Below, one piece after another: positions 36,610 to 45,397 of a DNA stretch of 64,000 bases. Origin of the DNA: Daejeonella lutea (GTDB lineage Bacteria > Bacteroidota > Bacteroidia > Sphingobacteriales > Sphingobacteriaceae); the NCBI RefSeq assembly GCF_900168015.1, contig NZ_FUYR01000001.1, positions 343,968 through 407,967 on the forward strand, read 5' to 3'. The notes beneath the pieces are model-generated. The model made no database searches, was not told the DNA's origin, and saw nothing but the letters and a program-made list of their open reading frames with translations. A program made the translations under genes and the position numbers. Each line of letters begins with the position of its first letter. The stretch's first letter is position 1.

Positions 36610-36641
36610 AACGGTGATCACTACATAAGGTGGTCACCGTT
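36610..36641. terminator. hairpin terminator between convergent genes
   Basis: A 12-bp stem (AACGGTGATCAC against GTGGTCACCGTT, one G-U) with an 8-nt loop, followed by TATTCGTTTTG on + and preceded by an A-rich run serving the minus transcript. Confidence 0.75.
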
Positions 36642-36687
36642 TATTCGTTTTGCTTGATTATTTCTTGAGCCACGTGTTGCGATAGAA

Positions 36688-37719
36688 CTAAGCAATCACT
36701 CGTACGGAGTCCACTGCCTCAATATCTCTTTCAATATTTTCTTCTGCAATAAATTCATCCCTGACCATTTTGGCGGTTTTATGACTACCGGTATGGCTCC
36801 ATCCGGGTGGCATGACAATGTACAATATTTTATTTCTAAGCCCCGGTGCTGCAGCGATATCCCGACCCAAACAAACAAACTCTCCAAAATAAACGTCCCA
36901 AAGGCTGTTAGGATTCATCTGCCGAGTTATACCATATTCAATTTTCATTTCCATGCGCTCGTCCTGGTAAGTTTTAAATACGCGATCCCATATGTTCAAC
37001 AGATTGCAAAAATTAGTGTCCATATACAATGGGTTTTTGGCATGATGAACGCGATGGTGAGACGGTGTCAAGACAATTGGTTGTAGAAATCCGAGCCGCG
37101 CGTCCTTAAGTGTATTTTCACCTATGTGGATAAATGATCCCCAAAAACCATCAATAAACATGATGAAGAAAAGAAGTGCCGGGTTTACGCCAAGGAGGAT
37201 ACAAATAGATGTACGCACAACGTCAGCATAGGGTGCTTCAAGAAAAAAGTGGGCGAAGTTTACCGATAAATTCATTTGCTGCGGCGCATGGTGGGTGGAA
37301 TGCAGGCACCATAGAATTCTTACTTTATGCCCAAAATAATGATAGGCAAAATGAGCAAGTTCCCAAACGATGTAACCATATATAATCCAATACAAGGTAA
37401 AACTTGTCGTTATGATCGCCCATGGTTCAAGCAAGCCAATACAAAAAGCTACGGCGGCAATAGAGATAAACCTGGAGATAAAGCGGTTGAGCACGAATAC
37501 TAAAAAAGGGATCTTATATTCATCGATCTTGAACCTTTTATAAAACGCCCCTCTTAACATTTCAATTACCAATAAGAGAGGAATAACAGGCCCGAGAACA
37601 TTTCGTACACCGTCGAAAGTGGATAGAGAGCTATAATCGCCCGATTCGACTAGCCTGATAATGCCGCCGATGCCGAAAAATCCAATTAATTCGTCGTAAA
37701 AGGTTTGCAAAATTTCCAT
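36688..37719 (-). CDS. sterol desaturase / fatty-acid hydroxylase-family membrane protein
   Basis: 343 residues from the ATG at 37719; the frame extends to 37806, but that would overlap the upstream isomerase gene. Hydrophobic helices surround the di-iron His clusters: HFAYHYFGHK, CLHSTHH and HHRVHH, the H-x3-H, H-x2-HH and H-x2-HH set of this family. Members are O2-dependent hydroxylases or desaturases of sterols, carotenoids or alkyl lipids. It starts 35 bp after the isomerase-like gene on the same strand. Confidence 0.92.
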   Translation of the reverse strand: MEILQTFYDELIGFFGIGGIIRLVESGDYSSLSTFDGVRNVLGPVIPLLLVIEMLRGAFYKRFKIDEYKIPFLVFVLNRFISRFISIAAVAFCIGLLEPWAIITTSFTLYWIIYGYIVWELAHFAYHYFGHKVRILWCLHSTHHAPQQMNLSVNFAHFFLEAPYADVVRTSICILLGVNPALLFFIMFIDGFWGSFIHIGENTLKDARLGFLQPIVLTPSHHRVHHAKNPLYMDTNFCNLLNIWDRVFKTYQDERMEMKIEYGITRQMNPNSLWDVYFGEFVCLGRDIAAAPGLRNKILYIVMPPGWSHTGSHKTAKMVRDEFIAEENIERDIEAVDSVRVIA

Positions 37720-37754
37720 ATCTATCAGAGTATTGTTAGTAATAAAATGGTTAT

Positions 37755-38681
37755 TTATAGGTATCGTTTCTTCCAGGCTTGCATCATATGAACATTTATG
37801 GCCCATTGATCAGCTACAGGTTGATTGGTGAATGGGATGGTGGGCATATAGCTGGGAGGACCAAATTCCGTGAGCATCGTAAGAATCTTGCCTTCTTGCT
37901 TTTTTAAAGCAACTACTTTATCCCACCAGGCAAAATGTGCTTCCACAGCGGATTTCCATTCCGGAGCTCTCGGATCGCCAACCTGTGGACCTTCTGCATG
38001 GCCTACTCTGGAGTGAACATGATCCGTTCGTGATATGGCCAGATCTACGGTTTCGGGCTGATCTTCAAGCAGGCTTTCGCTAACATTACACCAGTGTGAA
38101 ATGTCGAGTGTAATTCTCAGATCAGGATTTTCCTGCAAATAAGCACGCGACGCGGGTGCAGAGTAGAGCATGCGTGATCGATGAGTTTCATGATAAATAG
38201 GTACGCCTGTGGATTTTGATATTCGGATCGTAGAATCGATAAATTTCTTATTCTCCGCAAATGTGAAGAAATCCTTTCCGGAGTGGACATTTATATACAA
38301 GGGTTTCTGATGAACACTGTTCGTCGCTTCCTTCAAGACTCGTTCAAAAGTATACATTTGAGTATCAGGGACAGGCTCATCTCCACGGCAGAGAAAGCCT
38401 ACTTCTAACTGATAAAATGTAAGTGCTTCAAATAGTTCCCCTGCTATGCCTGCCGACCACAGGATCTCTATTCCGTCATATCCGTCTCTTTTTGCTTTTT
38501 TGCAAAACTCAGTGATTGAACCATTGAATCCCCAATATGGGGCCATGATTTTTAAGGAAAAGCCGGCAGTAGGCTCCTGATTTGTCGCCTGTGGCGAGCC
38601 AAACACATCCAGAGAAGTCAAAAACAAGCTAGTTGTAGCCGTAATGCTATTCTCTATGAATTTTCTCCGGGAGTAAGCCAT
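37755..38681 (-). CDS. sugar phosphate isomerase/epimerase-like TIM barrel, Tat-type signal
   Basis: 308 residues. MAYSRRKFIENSITATTSLFLTS is a Tat-type signal. The AP-endonuclease-2/xylose-isomerase-like barrel shows GYDGIEILWS, NVHSGKDFFTF, YHETHRSRM, ITLDISHWCNVSES and HVHSRVGHAEGPQVGDPR, holding the Glu/Asp/His metal ligands. Such exported TIM barrels act on oxidised or keto-sugars in Bacteroidota; the exact substrate is unknown. Probable two-gene unit with the sterol desaturase. Confidence 0.9.
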   Translation of the reverse strand: MAYSRRKFIENSITATTSLFLTSLDVFGSPQATNQEPTAGFSLKIMAPYWGFNGSITEFCKKAKRDGYDGIEILWSAGIAGELFEALTFYQLEVGFLCRGDEPVPDTQMYTFERVLKEATNSVHQKPLYINVHSGKDFFTFAENKKFIDSTIRISKSTGVPIYHETHRSRMLYSAPASRAYLQENPDLRITLDISHWCNVSESLLEDQPETVDLAISRTDHVHSRVGHAEGPQVGDPRAPEWKSAVEAHFAWWDKVVALKKQEGKILTMLTEFGPPSYMPTIPFTNQPVADQWAINVHMMQAWKKRYL

Positions 38682-38772
38682 CGACCATTAGTTTAGATAG
38701 TCAAATTACATATTTTCAATGTAAGTAGATAAAAATTGAAGCGAGATTTTACGCAAAAAATTGAATCACAAA

Positions 38773-40806
38773 TCATTGACCATCGTGAATATCGAGCGTA
38801 AAGTAGAACGTTGACCCTACATTTTCTTCACTTTTCAATTCAATTTTGCTGTTATGGAAGCGTAGTATTTCAGAAACAAGGTATAGCCCGATCCCAAACC
38901 CTGATACCATTTGCAGTTTCTCATTATTTGCGCGGTAAAAACGTTCAAATAACCTGACTTGATCTTCAGGTCGAATTCCGACACCCTGATCTGTAACCGA
39001 AATTGTTGCTTTCCCACCTTTTTTCTCGCAGCTGACCGTAATGGTTCCACCGTCGGGCGAATATTTTATGGCGTTGCTAAGTAAATTATTTAGAACCTGG
39101 CCGATCTTATCCCGGTCGGCGTTCACTTCAACATCCTTACAGTCAATCAGCTGAATGTTATGTTTTGAAGTTAGAAACTGCAAGTCAGCGGTTGTTTCCT
39201 CTGCCAGCTTGTGAAAATTGAAAGGCGCATTGTAGAGGGGAACTTTGCCCTCCTCAAGCCTGGCAACACTTAGAAAATCCTCTATCATCGAAGTCATTTT
39301 CTTAGCCTGAACATGGGTTCTCGTCAGCGCATTGATACGGAAAGCTTCATTATCATCTTTCGCTTTAGCGAGCAAAAGTTGTACGTATGAATTAATTGTA
39401 GTTAGTGGCGTTTTGAGTTCGTGACTTACCATGGCCACAAAATCATTTTTTCTCTGCTCCTCAAGCTTTCTTTCTGTAATATCCCTAACTATTTTAGAAA
39501 CGCCAATTATTTCACCATGTTTATCTTTAATGGGGGATATAGTAACTGACACATCAAGGAGACGTTTGTCTTTGGTCATCCTTTTAGTTTCAAAATGCTG
39601 TACTCGTTCGCCGGATTTCAAGCGAGATATTATCTCTGGTTCTTCATCCTGCCGGTCTGGGGGAATTAGTTCATAGATTGTCTTGCCAATAATTTCTTCA
39701 GCTTTAAAACCGAACATTCTTTCTGCGGATGCATTCCAGCTTGTTATAACACTGTCCATCGTTTTGCTGATGATTGCATCGTCAGACGTCTCAACAATTG
39801 CGGCGAGCTTTGCACTTCTTTCTTCCGCTTGTTTAATATCGGTTATGTCAAGTGCAATCATGAGGCCAGCTTCAACTTCATCTTTATAATTCTTTAATGG
39901 GACAAAATGCACCATAAAGTTTTCGCCCGTAGCGGCCTGCCTTTCCGCGGAAAATTTCTCGCCTGATAAGACACGGTCATACAAGTGCTTGGTTGCTTCA
40001 TACCGTTCTGGCGGAGCAACTTCTGTAGGATGTTTTCCTGTGTAATCCCTGCTGTCGTAACCCAATTTTTCCATTAAGTCGCCCTCAACAGCTATAAAGC
40101 GATGGTTTCTGTCAATCATTATAATGAGTGACTTAGGGATGTTCAAAGCAATGGATTTAAATAGTTTCTCGCTCCGTTGCAGATTATTTTGCGTAATTGT
40201 AAGTTCGTCAATTGATGCTGCCAGTTCCTCGTTGACTGCTGCCAGTTCTTCGTTAGTTACGGCATATTCTTCGTTGGCTGCAGCCAATTCTTCGCTCAGT
40301 GTCTGGAATTGTTCTATTGCATGAATTTTATCAGTTGTTTCCACACAAATTACGAGCACACCATTTACCTTACCAGATTCATCACGGATTGGACTATAGG
40401 AAAAGTTGAAATAACAATTCTCAACAAAACCGTTTCGATCCATCGGCACCATAAAGTCGGGAAAGCCAAGAGCCTCGCCATTCATTACATTTTGGAACAT
40501 CGGACCTATAGTTTCCCATATTTCCGCATATGTTTCTTTGGCAGGTCCACCCAATGCCTGTGGATGTTTAGAGATGCCATTAATAGGCCTGAAGGCGTCG
40601 TTGTACAGCTGGATATAATTTGCACCCCAGCAAACTAAAACAGGAAATGTTGTTGTCAGCATCATGCTAACGGTTTGCTTTAAGGATGGGGGCCACTTTT
40701 CCGCATCACCAAGAGGAGTTTCAGACCAATCGATTGAACGAATTAATTCGCCCATTTCGCCGCCTCCGGCCAAAAAGTGTAGTCCTTTATTTCCTATTTC
40801 TGCCAT
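38773..40806 (-). CDS. PAS-domain sensor histidine kinase (orphan)
   Basis: 677 residues, no membrane segment. Order: N-terminal PAS-like module (~15-160, DWSETPLGDAEKWPPSLK... a form common in Bacteroidota and rhizobia), coiled coil (~165-213, repeats of N-E-E-L-A-A), PAS (~214-325), PAS (~333-447, MDSVITSWNASAERMFGF), HisKA with His462 (VAMVSHELKTPLTT) and HATPase (~555-677, GVGIRPED, GFGIGLYLVSEI). No response regulator lies nearby. It probably senses a cytoplasmic redox or small-molecule cue. Confidence 0.94.
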   Translation of the reverse strand: MAEIGNKGLHFLAGGGEMGELIRSIDWSETPLGDAEKWPPSLKQTVSMMLTTTFPVLVCWGANYIQLYNDAFRPINGISKHPQALGGPAKETYAEIWETIGPMFQNVMNGEALGFPDFMVPMDRNGFVENCYFNFSYSPIRDESGKVNGVLVICVETTDKIHAIEQFQTLSEELAAANEEYAVTNEELAAVNEELAASIDELTITQNNLQRSEKLFKSIALNIPKSLIIMIDRNHRFIAVEGDLMEKLGYDSRDYTGKHPTEVAPPERYEATKHLYDRVLSGEKFSAERQAATGENFMVHFVPLKNYKDEVEAGLMIALDITDIKQAEERSAKLAAIVETSDDAIISKTMDSVITSWNASAERMFGFKAEEIIGKTIYELIPPDRQDEEPEIISRLKSGERVQHFETKRMTKDKRLLDVSVTISPIKDKHGEIIGVSKIVRDITERKLEEQRKNDFVAMVSHELKTPLTTINSYVQLLLAKAKDDNEAFRINALTRTHVQAKKMTSMIEDFLSVARLEEGKVPLYNAPFNFHKLAEETTADLQFLTSKHNIQLIDCKDVEVNADRDKIGQVLNNLLSNAIKYSPDGGTITVSCEKKGGKATISVTDQGVGIRPEDQVRLFERFYRANNEKLQMVSGFGIGLYLVSEILRFHNSKIELKSEENVGSTFYFTLDIHDGQ

Positions 40807-40910
40807 CTAATATTTAAGGCTTTTCAGCAACGGTGGAGGTAAAGATATTAATTTGTCGACGGCCGGTATTCGTCAGCCCAGGATTATGAGAAAGATTCGA
40901 AATATGAAAT

Positions 40911-41828
40911 TTAGAATTTGAATTGCTTTTTCATTGCCTTTTGATAGTCCGCAAGAGCTAATTCTGGTTCTGCAATCTCTGGATGCCATAATTTTTCCCA
41001 CTCAAAACTGTAATAACCTTTATATCCATCCTTTGCCAGAATATCTATTGCTTCAAATATAGGCACATCTCCTTCACCAAGGAACACATATTGAAGTTTA
41101 TCGCCGGTGAGTAATTTCGCATCTTTTATATGTGTGTGGCGGATGTATTTTTTTAGTTTTTTATAGACGACGGCCGGAGCTTCTTTTGTTTCTGTCCACA
41201 TATTTGAAATATCCCATACTAACGCGACGTTGGGATGGTCTGCCGCCTTCATGGTCTTCAGGACATCGTCTGAATGAGAGAAATCACCATGTGTTTCCAT
41301 TAGCACAGTTACATTCCGTTTTTTCGCATATTCACCGAGGGTTCGTAATCCGCTCGCAACGTAAGCGATAGTTTTATCTCTTTCTTGGTCCTTAGGGAAT
41401 TCATTAGGAAAAACCCTAACAAAAGGGCAATTTATTTGCTGTGCCAGATCTATAAAAGCCTTAGCCTCTTTCATGTGTTTATCCCGCACGGCACCTTCTG
41501 GCATATGAAAAGCTGCAGACGCACCAAGGTTCACGAATTTTAATCCCTTCTCCTTCATTGTAGCCAGTGTCGATTCCATGTTTTCAGGACTGTTAAACTC
41601 GACAGCGTCGGGCAGGTTCATTTGCCTTTTTATACCACGGATTTCCAGACCATTGTAATTATGTAAGGCCGCAAAATCTATCGCCTGTCTTAGTGTCCAG
41701 TCTGGGCAAGCAATAGTTGAGAAGGCAAGTAGGGGTTTGTTTTTAAGAAGGATGAATGATGAGCTGGTCATCGATGCGGCAAGTAAAATAGCTGAATTTT
41801 GCAGAAATTCTTTTCTGGTATAGGTCAT
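40911..41828 (-). CDS. sugar phosphate isomerase/epimerase-like TIM barrel, exported
   Basis: 305 residues with a Tat-like N-terminus in which Lys replaces the second Arg (YTRKEFLQNSAILLAASM). Barrel motifs: NGLEIRGIK, KFVNLGASA, VRVFPNEFPKD, VLMETHGDFSHSDD, ALVWDISNMWTE, IRHTHIKDAK and YYSFEWEKLWHPEI, containing the Glu-Asp-His-Glu metal set of the AP endonuclease 2 family. It is a separate gene from the 37755-38681 homologue, with one kinase gene between them. Substrate unknown. Confidence 0.9.
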   Translation of the reverse strand: MTYTRKEFLQNSAILLAASMTSSSFILLKNKPLLAFSTIACPDWTLRQAIDFAALHNYNGLEIRGIKRQMNLPDAVEFNSPENMESTLATMKEKGLKFVNLGASAAFHMPEGAVRDKHMKEAKAFIDLAQQINCPFVRVFPNEFPKDQERDKTIAYVASGLRTLGEYAKKRNVTVLMETHGDFSHSDDVLKTMKAADHPNVALVWDISNMWTETKEAPAVVYKKLKKYIRHTHIKDAKLLTGDKLQYVFLGEGDVPIFEAIDILAKDGYKGYYSFEWEKLWHPEIAEPELALADYQKAMKKQFKF

Positions 41829-42018
41829 GTTGGGCGAACTTTAAAGAATTATAAATTTCATAAAAGCATTTCATAAGTCAGCTATGATTTTTAAAATTTA
41901 CGGCACTAACTCATGATGTTCCACTCGCGGTGGTGTTGATTTCATCATATAGTTACATTTGTAACTTTGGTTTTCCTGCCAAACAACTTAACTTTAGCAA
42001 AATCAAATAACCTGAATT

Positions 42019-42567
42019 ATGAAAAGATATACCTTATTATTACTTATTCCATTCTTCCTTGTTTCTTGTAAATCAATGCCTTCAGCTCAGGGTCAATCGA
42101 CCGGTCGTGTTGACGTAGAAGCAAAGCTAAAAGAACTTAATATTCAACTTTCACCTGTTGCGCCATCTACAGCCAGTATAGTCAAGACTGTTAGAGTAGG
42201 AAATATGGTGTACACCTCGGGACATGGCCCAGATAAACCAGGCGGTGGGCAGATCTTCGGAAAAGTTGGTGGTGATCTTACATTGGAACAGGGCCAGGAA
42301 GCGGCCAGGCTGACAGGTATTGCGCTACTTTCAAGCCTCAAAGCTGAAATCGGCGATCTGAGTAAAATTAAAAGAGTTGTTAAAGTCTTTGGTCTGGTAA
42401 ATTGCACACCAGCTTTCAGTCAACAGCCGCAAGTAATGAACGCCTTTTCTGACATGATGGTAAAGATCTGGGGGGAAAACGGACGTCATGCACGTTCAGC
42501 AGTCGGTACAAATGCATTGCCAAACAACATTGCTGTTGAGATCGAGATGATCGTAGAGTTGTATTAA
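42019..42567 (+). CDS. RidA/YjgF-family lipoprotein
   Basis: 182 residues. The N-terminus is a lipoprotein signal (LLLLIPFFLVSCKS, Cys17), unusual for RidA proteins, which are normally cytosolic enamine/imine deaminases. The body matches the UK114-like-1 subfamily: VYTSGHGPDKPGGG, GKVGGDLTLEQGQEAARLTGIALLSSL, NCTPAFSQQP and the terminal HARSAVGTNALPNNIAVEIEMIVEL, retaining the Arg before SAVG that binds the substrate carboxylate. It lies 48 bp before a peroxiredoxin gene. Confidence 0.92.
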   Translation: MKRYTLLLLIPFFLVSCKSMPSAQGQSTGRVDVEAKLKELNIQLSPVAPSTASIVKTVRVGNMVYTSGHGPDKPGGGQIFGKVGGDLTLEQGQEAARLTGIALLSSLKAEIGDLSKIKRVVKVFGLVNCTPAFSQQPQVMNAFSDMMVKIWGENGRHARSAVGTNALPNNIAVEIEMIVELY

Positions 42568-42615
42568 GTTTTGAAAACTGATGCAGGATTAACAATTAAC
42601 CATTGATTATTATTT

Positions 42616-43140
42616 ATGAAAGCATTATTTTCAATACTGGCGTTAGTCCTCGTTAGCCTTTCTTTTGCGACATCGGCCCAAACTACTCTTAAAGCTGGCG
42701 ATAAGGCCCCTGATTTTAGTTCCAAGGACCAGAATGGTAAAAGCGTTTCATTGAAGCAGTTTAAGGGTAAAAAAGTGGTACTGTATTTTTATCCTAGAGA
42801 TAATAGTTCAGGATGTACAGCACAAGCTTGTAGTTTGCGTGATAATATTTCAGAGCTAAAGAAACAGGGTTACACTGTTTTGGGTGTGAGTACAGATGAT
42901 GAAGCGTCGCACAGGGGTTTCATTGAAAAGAACTCATTGCCATTTGCACTGCTTGCCGACACCGATAAGTCTATTCACCAAAAGTATGGCGTTTGGACGG
43001 AGAAAGAAAGGAACGGTGTGAAGGCGTTCAGTACTACGCGAACTACATTTATTATTAACAAGGATGGTTTTATCAATAATGTAATTACACAAATTGATAC
43101 CAAGAACCATGCTGGTCAGATATTGAGCTTGAAACAATAA
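42616..43140 (+). CDS. exported PrxQ/Bcp-type peroxiredoxin
   Basis: 174 residues with a signal peptide (ILALVLVSLSFATSAQ). The thioredoxin-fold core begins KAGDKAPDFSSKDQNGKSVSL; the peroxidatic Cys67 and resolving Cys72 form the PrxQ C-x4-C pattern (SGCTAQACSLRD). Then GVSTDDEASHRGF and KYGVWTEKERNG follow. It should reduce peroxides in the periplasm, helped by a thioredoxin-like donor. Same strand as RidA; a terminator follows. Confidence 0.93.
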   Translation: MKALFSILALVLVSLSFATSAQTTLKAGDKAPDFSSKDQNGKSVSLKQFKGKKVVLYFYPRDNSSGCTAQACSLRDNISELKKQGYTVLGVSTDDEASHRGFIEKNSLPFALLADTDKSIHQKYGVWTEKERNGVKAFSTTRTTFIINKDGFINNVITQIDTKNHAGQILSLKQ

Positions 43141-43145
43141 AAAGA

Positions 43146-43182
43146 AAAGGTGGTTAGCAAGGCATTGCCAATCACCTTTTTT
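43146..43182 (+). terminator. rho-independent terminator after the peroxiredoxin gene
   Basis: An AAAGGTGGTT/AATCACCTTT stem (one G-U) with a loop containing a small GGC/GCC helix is followed by a T-run, directly after the stop at 43140. Confidence 0.8.
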
Positions 43183-43194
43183 AGCATATAACTT

Positions 43195-43401
43195 CTATTT
43201 TTTCGCTGGTACAATTACCGGTGGCGGAGGAGAAAGTACAGTAATGCCATAGTTGACCCATTTAAAGCTTCCACCAAGTTTTTTGATGTTCTCCAGAAAA
43301 TCCCATTTTAGAAGGTAGATATGAGTCGTGCCGTCTTTAGTTGACTTATAACTCGTATATAATACAAAGTCACCAGCTTTTAAATTGTCGAGATTTTTCA
43401 T
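43195..43401 (-). CDS. small hypothetical protein
   Basis: 68 residues from the ATG at 43399-43401; a GTG at 43434 would add 11. The composition looks protein-like (NLKAGDFVLYTSYKSTKDGTTHIYLLKWDFLENIKKLGGSFKW) and it ends with a Pro-rich tail SPPPPVIVPAKK. I recognise no domain and see no signal peptide. It is downstream of, but separated by a terminator from, the PLP-enzyme gene. Confidence 0.5.
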   Translation of the reverse strand: MKNLDNLKAGDFVLYTSYKSTKDGTTHIYLLKWDFLENIKKLGGSFKWVNYGITVLSPPPPVIVPAKK

Positions 43402-43471
43402 TGGGGACTGGAAGTGACCGATAATGCTTACCACGGGACATTTCTTAATAGCATTGAAAAGTCACTAAATG

Positions 43472-43502
43472 AAAAAACCCGGGATGTTTATACAACCCGG
43501 GT
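43472..43502 (-). terminator. rho-independent terminator after the PLP-enzyme gene
   Basis: An ACCCGGG/CCCGGGT 7-bp stem with a 12-nt loop; on the minus strand it is followed by a run of six T (complement of 43472-43477). It ends the transcript whose stop is at 43526. Confidence 0.8.
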
Positions 43503-43525
43503 CTTCGTTTTTTATAAATTTTGAT

Positions 43526-45091
43526 TTAAGACATTTTAAATACATGGCGTTTGGCAATCCAGGTCCCTTCACCATATTCCCCCACACTTAGATGTCCTTG
43601 GAGAGTGTCTCCGACGAGCTTTCCGTTAAAGAAGGAGTGTACCCGTGCACCATCAACACCATAGGTGCTGCGGATGACGACATCGTTCCCATTAATGCTT
43701 CCCACCAGATCACGTGAGCCTATATGGCCAATGTAAGTGCCTTTTAGATCATTCCCAGTTTGCTGAATCATAAAGGTCTGTTTGACCGTTGCAGCATAGT
43801 ATTTAGTTTCCACATCCCATTGTCCGCTCAGATCAGCAGCTGCCGGGCCGCTTGGGCGTGATACTGGCGTTGGTTTTGAAAGGATCTCATAGAGGCGATT
43901 TGCCACTACCTTTTCATCGCCATCGTCCATTTGTGAAGAATCAACTGAAACGCTTGTCCGCTGGTTAGGCTGGAAATAACTTCCGGCTGCTCCGATGGAG
44001 ATCCGGGGTGTCCCGGTCCATAAAAGATCTTCTACATCCTGTCCAATGTAGGGGATGGAAGACTTATCCCACGCCACGGTCAAACCAGGTGCTGGATTCG
44101 AACGCCCGGTTGGCTGACGTATACTTGTGGTAATTCCAGGAATAGATTTTAGTTTTTGAGCAATCGTTTCGAGGCGAGTGGTCCATAATTTCCTTTCTGC
44201 TACATGGTCACGTTTGAACCACATTTCTGCAGCAGTCAGCATTCCTATAATTTCCTCACGGCCCACCTTAAAGCCTCGTCCAAATCCGTGATGGGGTCCG
44301 GTGTTCATTCGGGCGGCCATAATCAGATCTTTCCGGCCAACAAGCAGCCCCGCACATTGTGGTCCGCGCATAAACTTTCCTCCGCTGTAAGCAACAAGAT
44401 CAGCACCCTGCTGGATGTGAGGATTTGGGTTTTCCGGACCTTCTGCAGCTGCATCAATTAGGATAGGGATCCCTAAAGGTTTAGTTATCTCTGAGATTAT
44501 TTTCAACGAAAGCGGCCCACTATTCGAACCTGCCCCTGCGAGAAGATAAACCATCGCAGTGCGCGGACCTAAAGCATTCTTCAATTCCTCAACATTTGAT
44601 ACCTGCACCATCCTAACCCCAACAGCTTTACATCCAGCATCATATGCCGAACGGGAGTAGGAGGGCACTACCACCTCGTCTTTCATTCCTGTAATATTTG
44701 GGATCATCCAAATTTTATCCGGATCGCCACCGGTAACGCAGCCCGCGGTCCCAGCGGTAATTGCCGCTGAGGCGCCGGCCGTAACACATCCCGATTCTGT
44801 CCCCATGATTTCACCCAGGCGCTTTCCAACACCATCCATTAATTCATCAATTTGCACATACTCATCAATTGCCGCCTCCATAGCTTCTCTTACTTCGGGA
44901 AGAACCTTACTTGCACCAATAACGGTTACGGTTCCGCGTGCATTGAGCATAGGTTTAACTCCAAGTGATTCATATACGCTTTTACGTTTCGCTTTTGGCG
45001 TAGGCGAAAACGATTCAGGATTTAAAGTGCCACCAACGGCACCGGAAACCGGCAATATCGCGAGGCTTTTAATAACATCTCTTCTTTTCAT
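43526..45091 (-). CDS. SelA-like PLP-dependent protein, Tat-exported, with C-terminal beta domain
   Basis: 521 residues. MKRRDVIKSLAILPVSGAVG is a Tat-type signal. Residues ~40-410 form a fold-type-I PLP enzyme of the SelA/D-glucosaminate-6-phosphate ammonia-lyase-like group: ESLGVKPMLNARGTVTVIGAS, TAGASAAITAGTAG, Asp213 in LIDAAAE and the Schiff-base Lys239 in AYSGGKFMRGPQCAG. Residues ~418-521 (LSGQWDVETKYYAATVKQTFMIQQTGNDLKGTYIG to EGTWIAKR) look like a small beta-barrel seen appended to secreted proteins. Likely an exported lyase or racemase acting on amino sugars or amino acids. Confidence 0.9.
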   Translation of the reverse strand: MKRRDVIKSLAILPVSGAVGGTLNPESFSPTPKAKRKSVYESLGVKPMLNARGTVTVIGASKVLPEVREAMEAAIDEYVQIDELMDGVGKRLGEIMGTESGCVTAGASAAITAGTAGCVTGGDPDKIWMIPNITGMKDEVVVPSYSRSAYDAGCKAVGVRMVQVSNVEELKNALGPRTAMVYLLAGAGSNSGPLSLKIISEITKPLGIPILIDAAAEGPENPNPHIQQGADLVAYSGGKFMRGPQCAGLLVGRKDLIMAARMNTGPHHGFGRGFKVGREEIIGMLTAAEMWFKRDHVAERKLWTTRLETIAQKLKSIPGITTSIRQPTGRSNPAPGLTVAWDKSSIPYIGQDVEDLLWTGTPRISIGAAGSYFQPNQRTSVSVDSSQMDDGDEKVVANRLYEILSKPTPVSRPSGPAAADLSGQWDVETKYYAATVKQTFMIQQTGNDLKGTYIGHIGSRDLVGSINGNDVVIRSTYGVDGARVHSFFNGKLVGDTLQGHLSVGEYGEGTWIAKRHVFKMS

Positions 45092-45397
45092 TTTAATCTT
45101 TTATCGTAACAAGGTTAGTTAAAGATCAATGTTTTTCTTTGTATATCGAATATTTAGACATAACATTTTGGATTGATAAGAAGAAGTGATATTTGCTTTC
45201 AACGGCCAGAGATATATTCCTTTAATTGGGTGGTACGAAATTTCAGCTTAACAAACCGGGTTGCCCTCCATGGTATTCCAAATTCGAATAATCCATATCA
45301 AACAACTCAGCAGTTTCTGCGTATTATATCATAATTTCATAATATTAAACTGCGTCAAAATCAAGGAAAATCTAGCGTAGAATACAACACTCTCTAA
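45092..45397. other. divergent intergenic region, 306 bp
   Basis: It lies between the PLP-enzyme start (45091, minus) and the histidine kinase start (45398, plus) and must hold both promoters. I see no ORF, hairpin or repeat of note. Confidence 0.5.

Noticed and set aside
37720-37806. Longer N-terminus for the sterol desaturase
   Set aside because: It would overlap the upstream isomerase gene by 52 bp and adds residues unlike the family start; the ATG at 37719 fits better.
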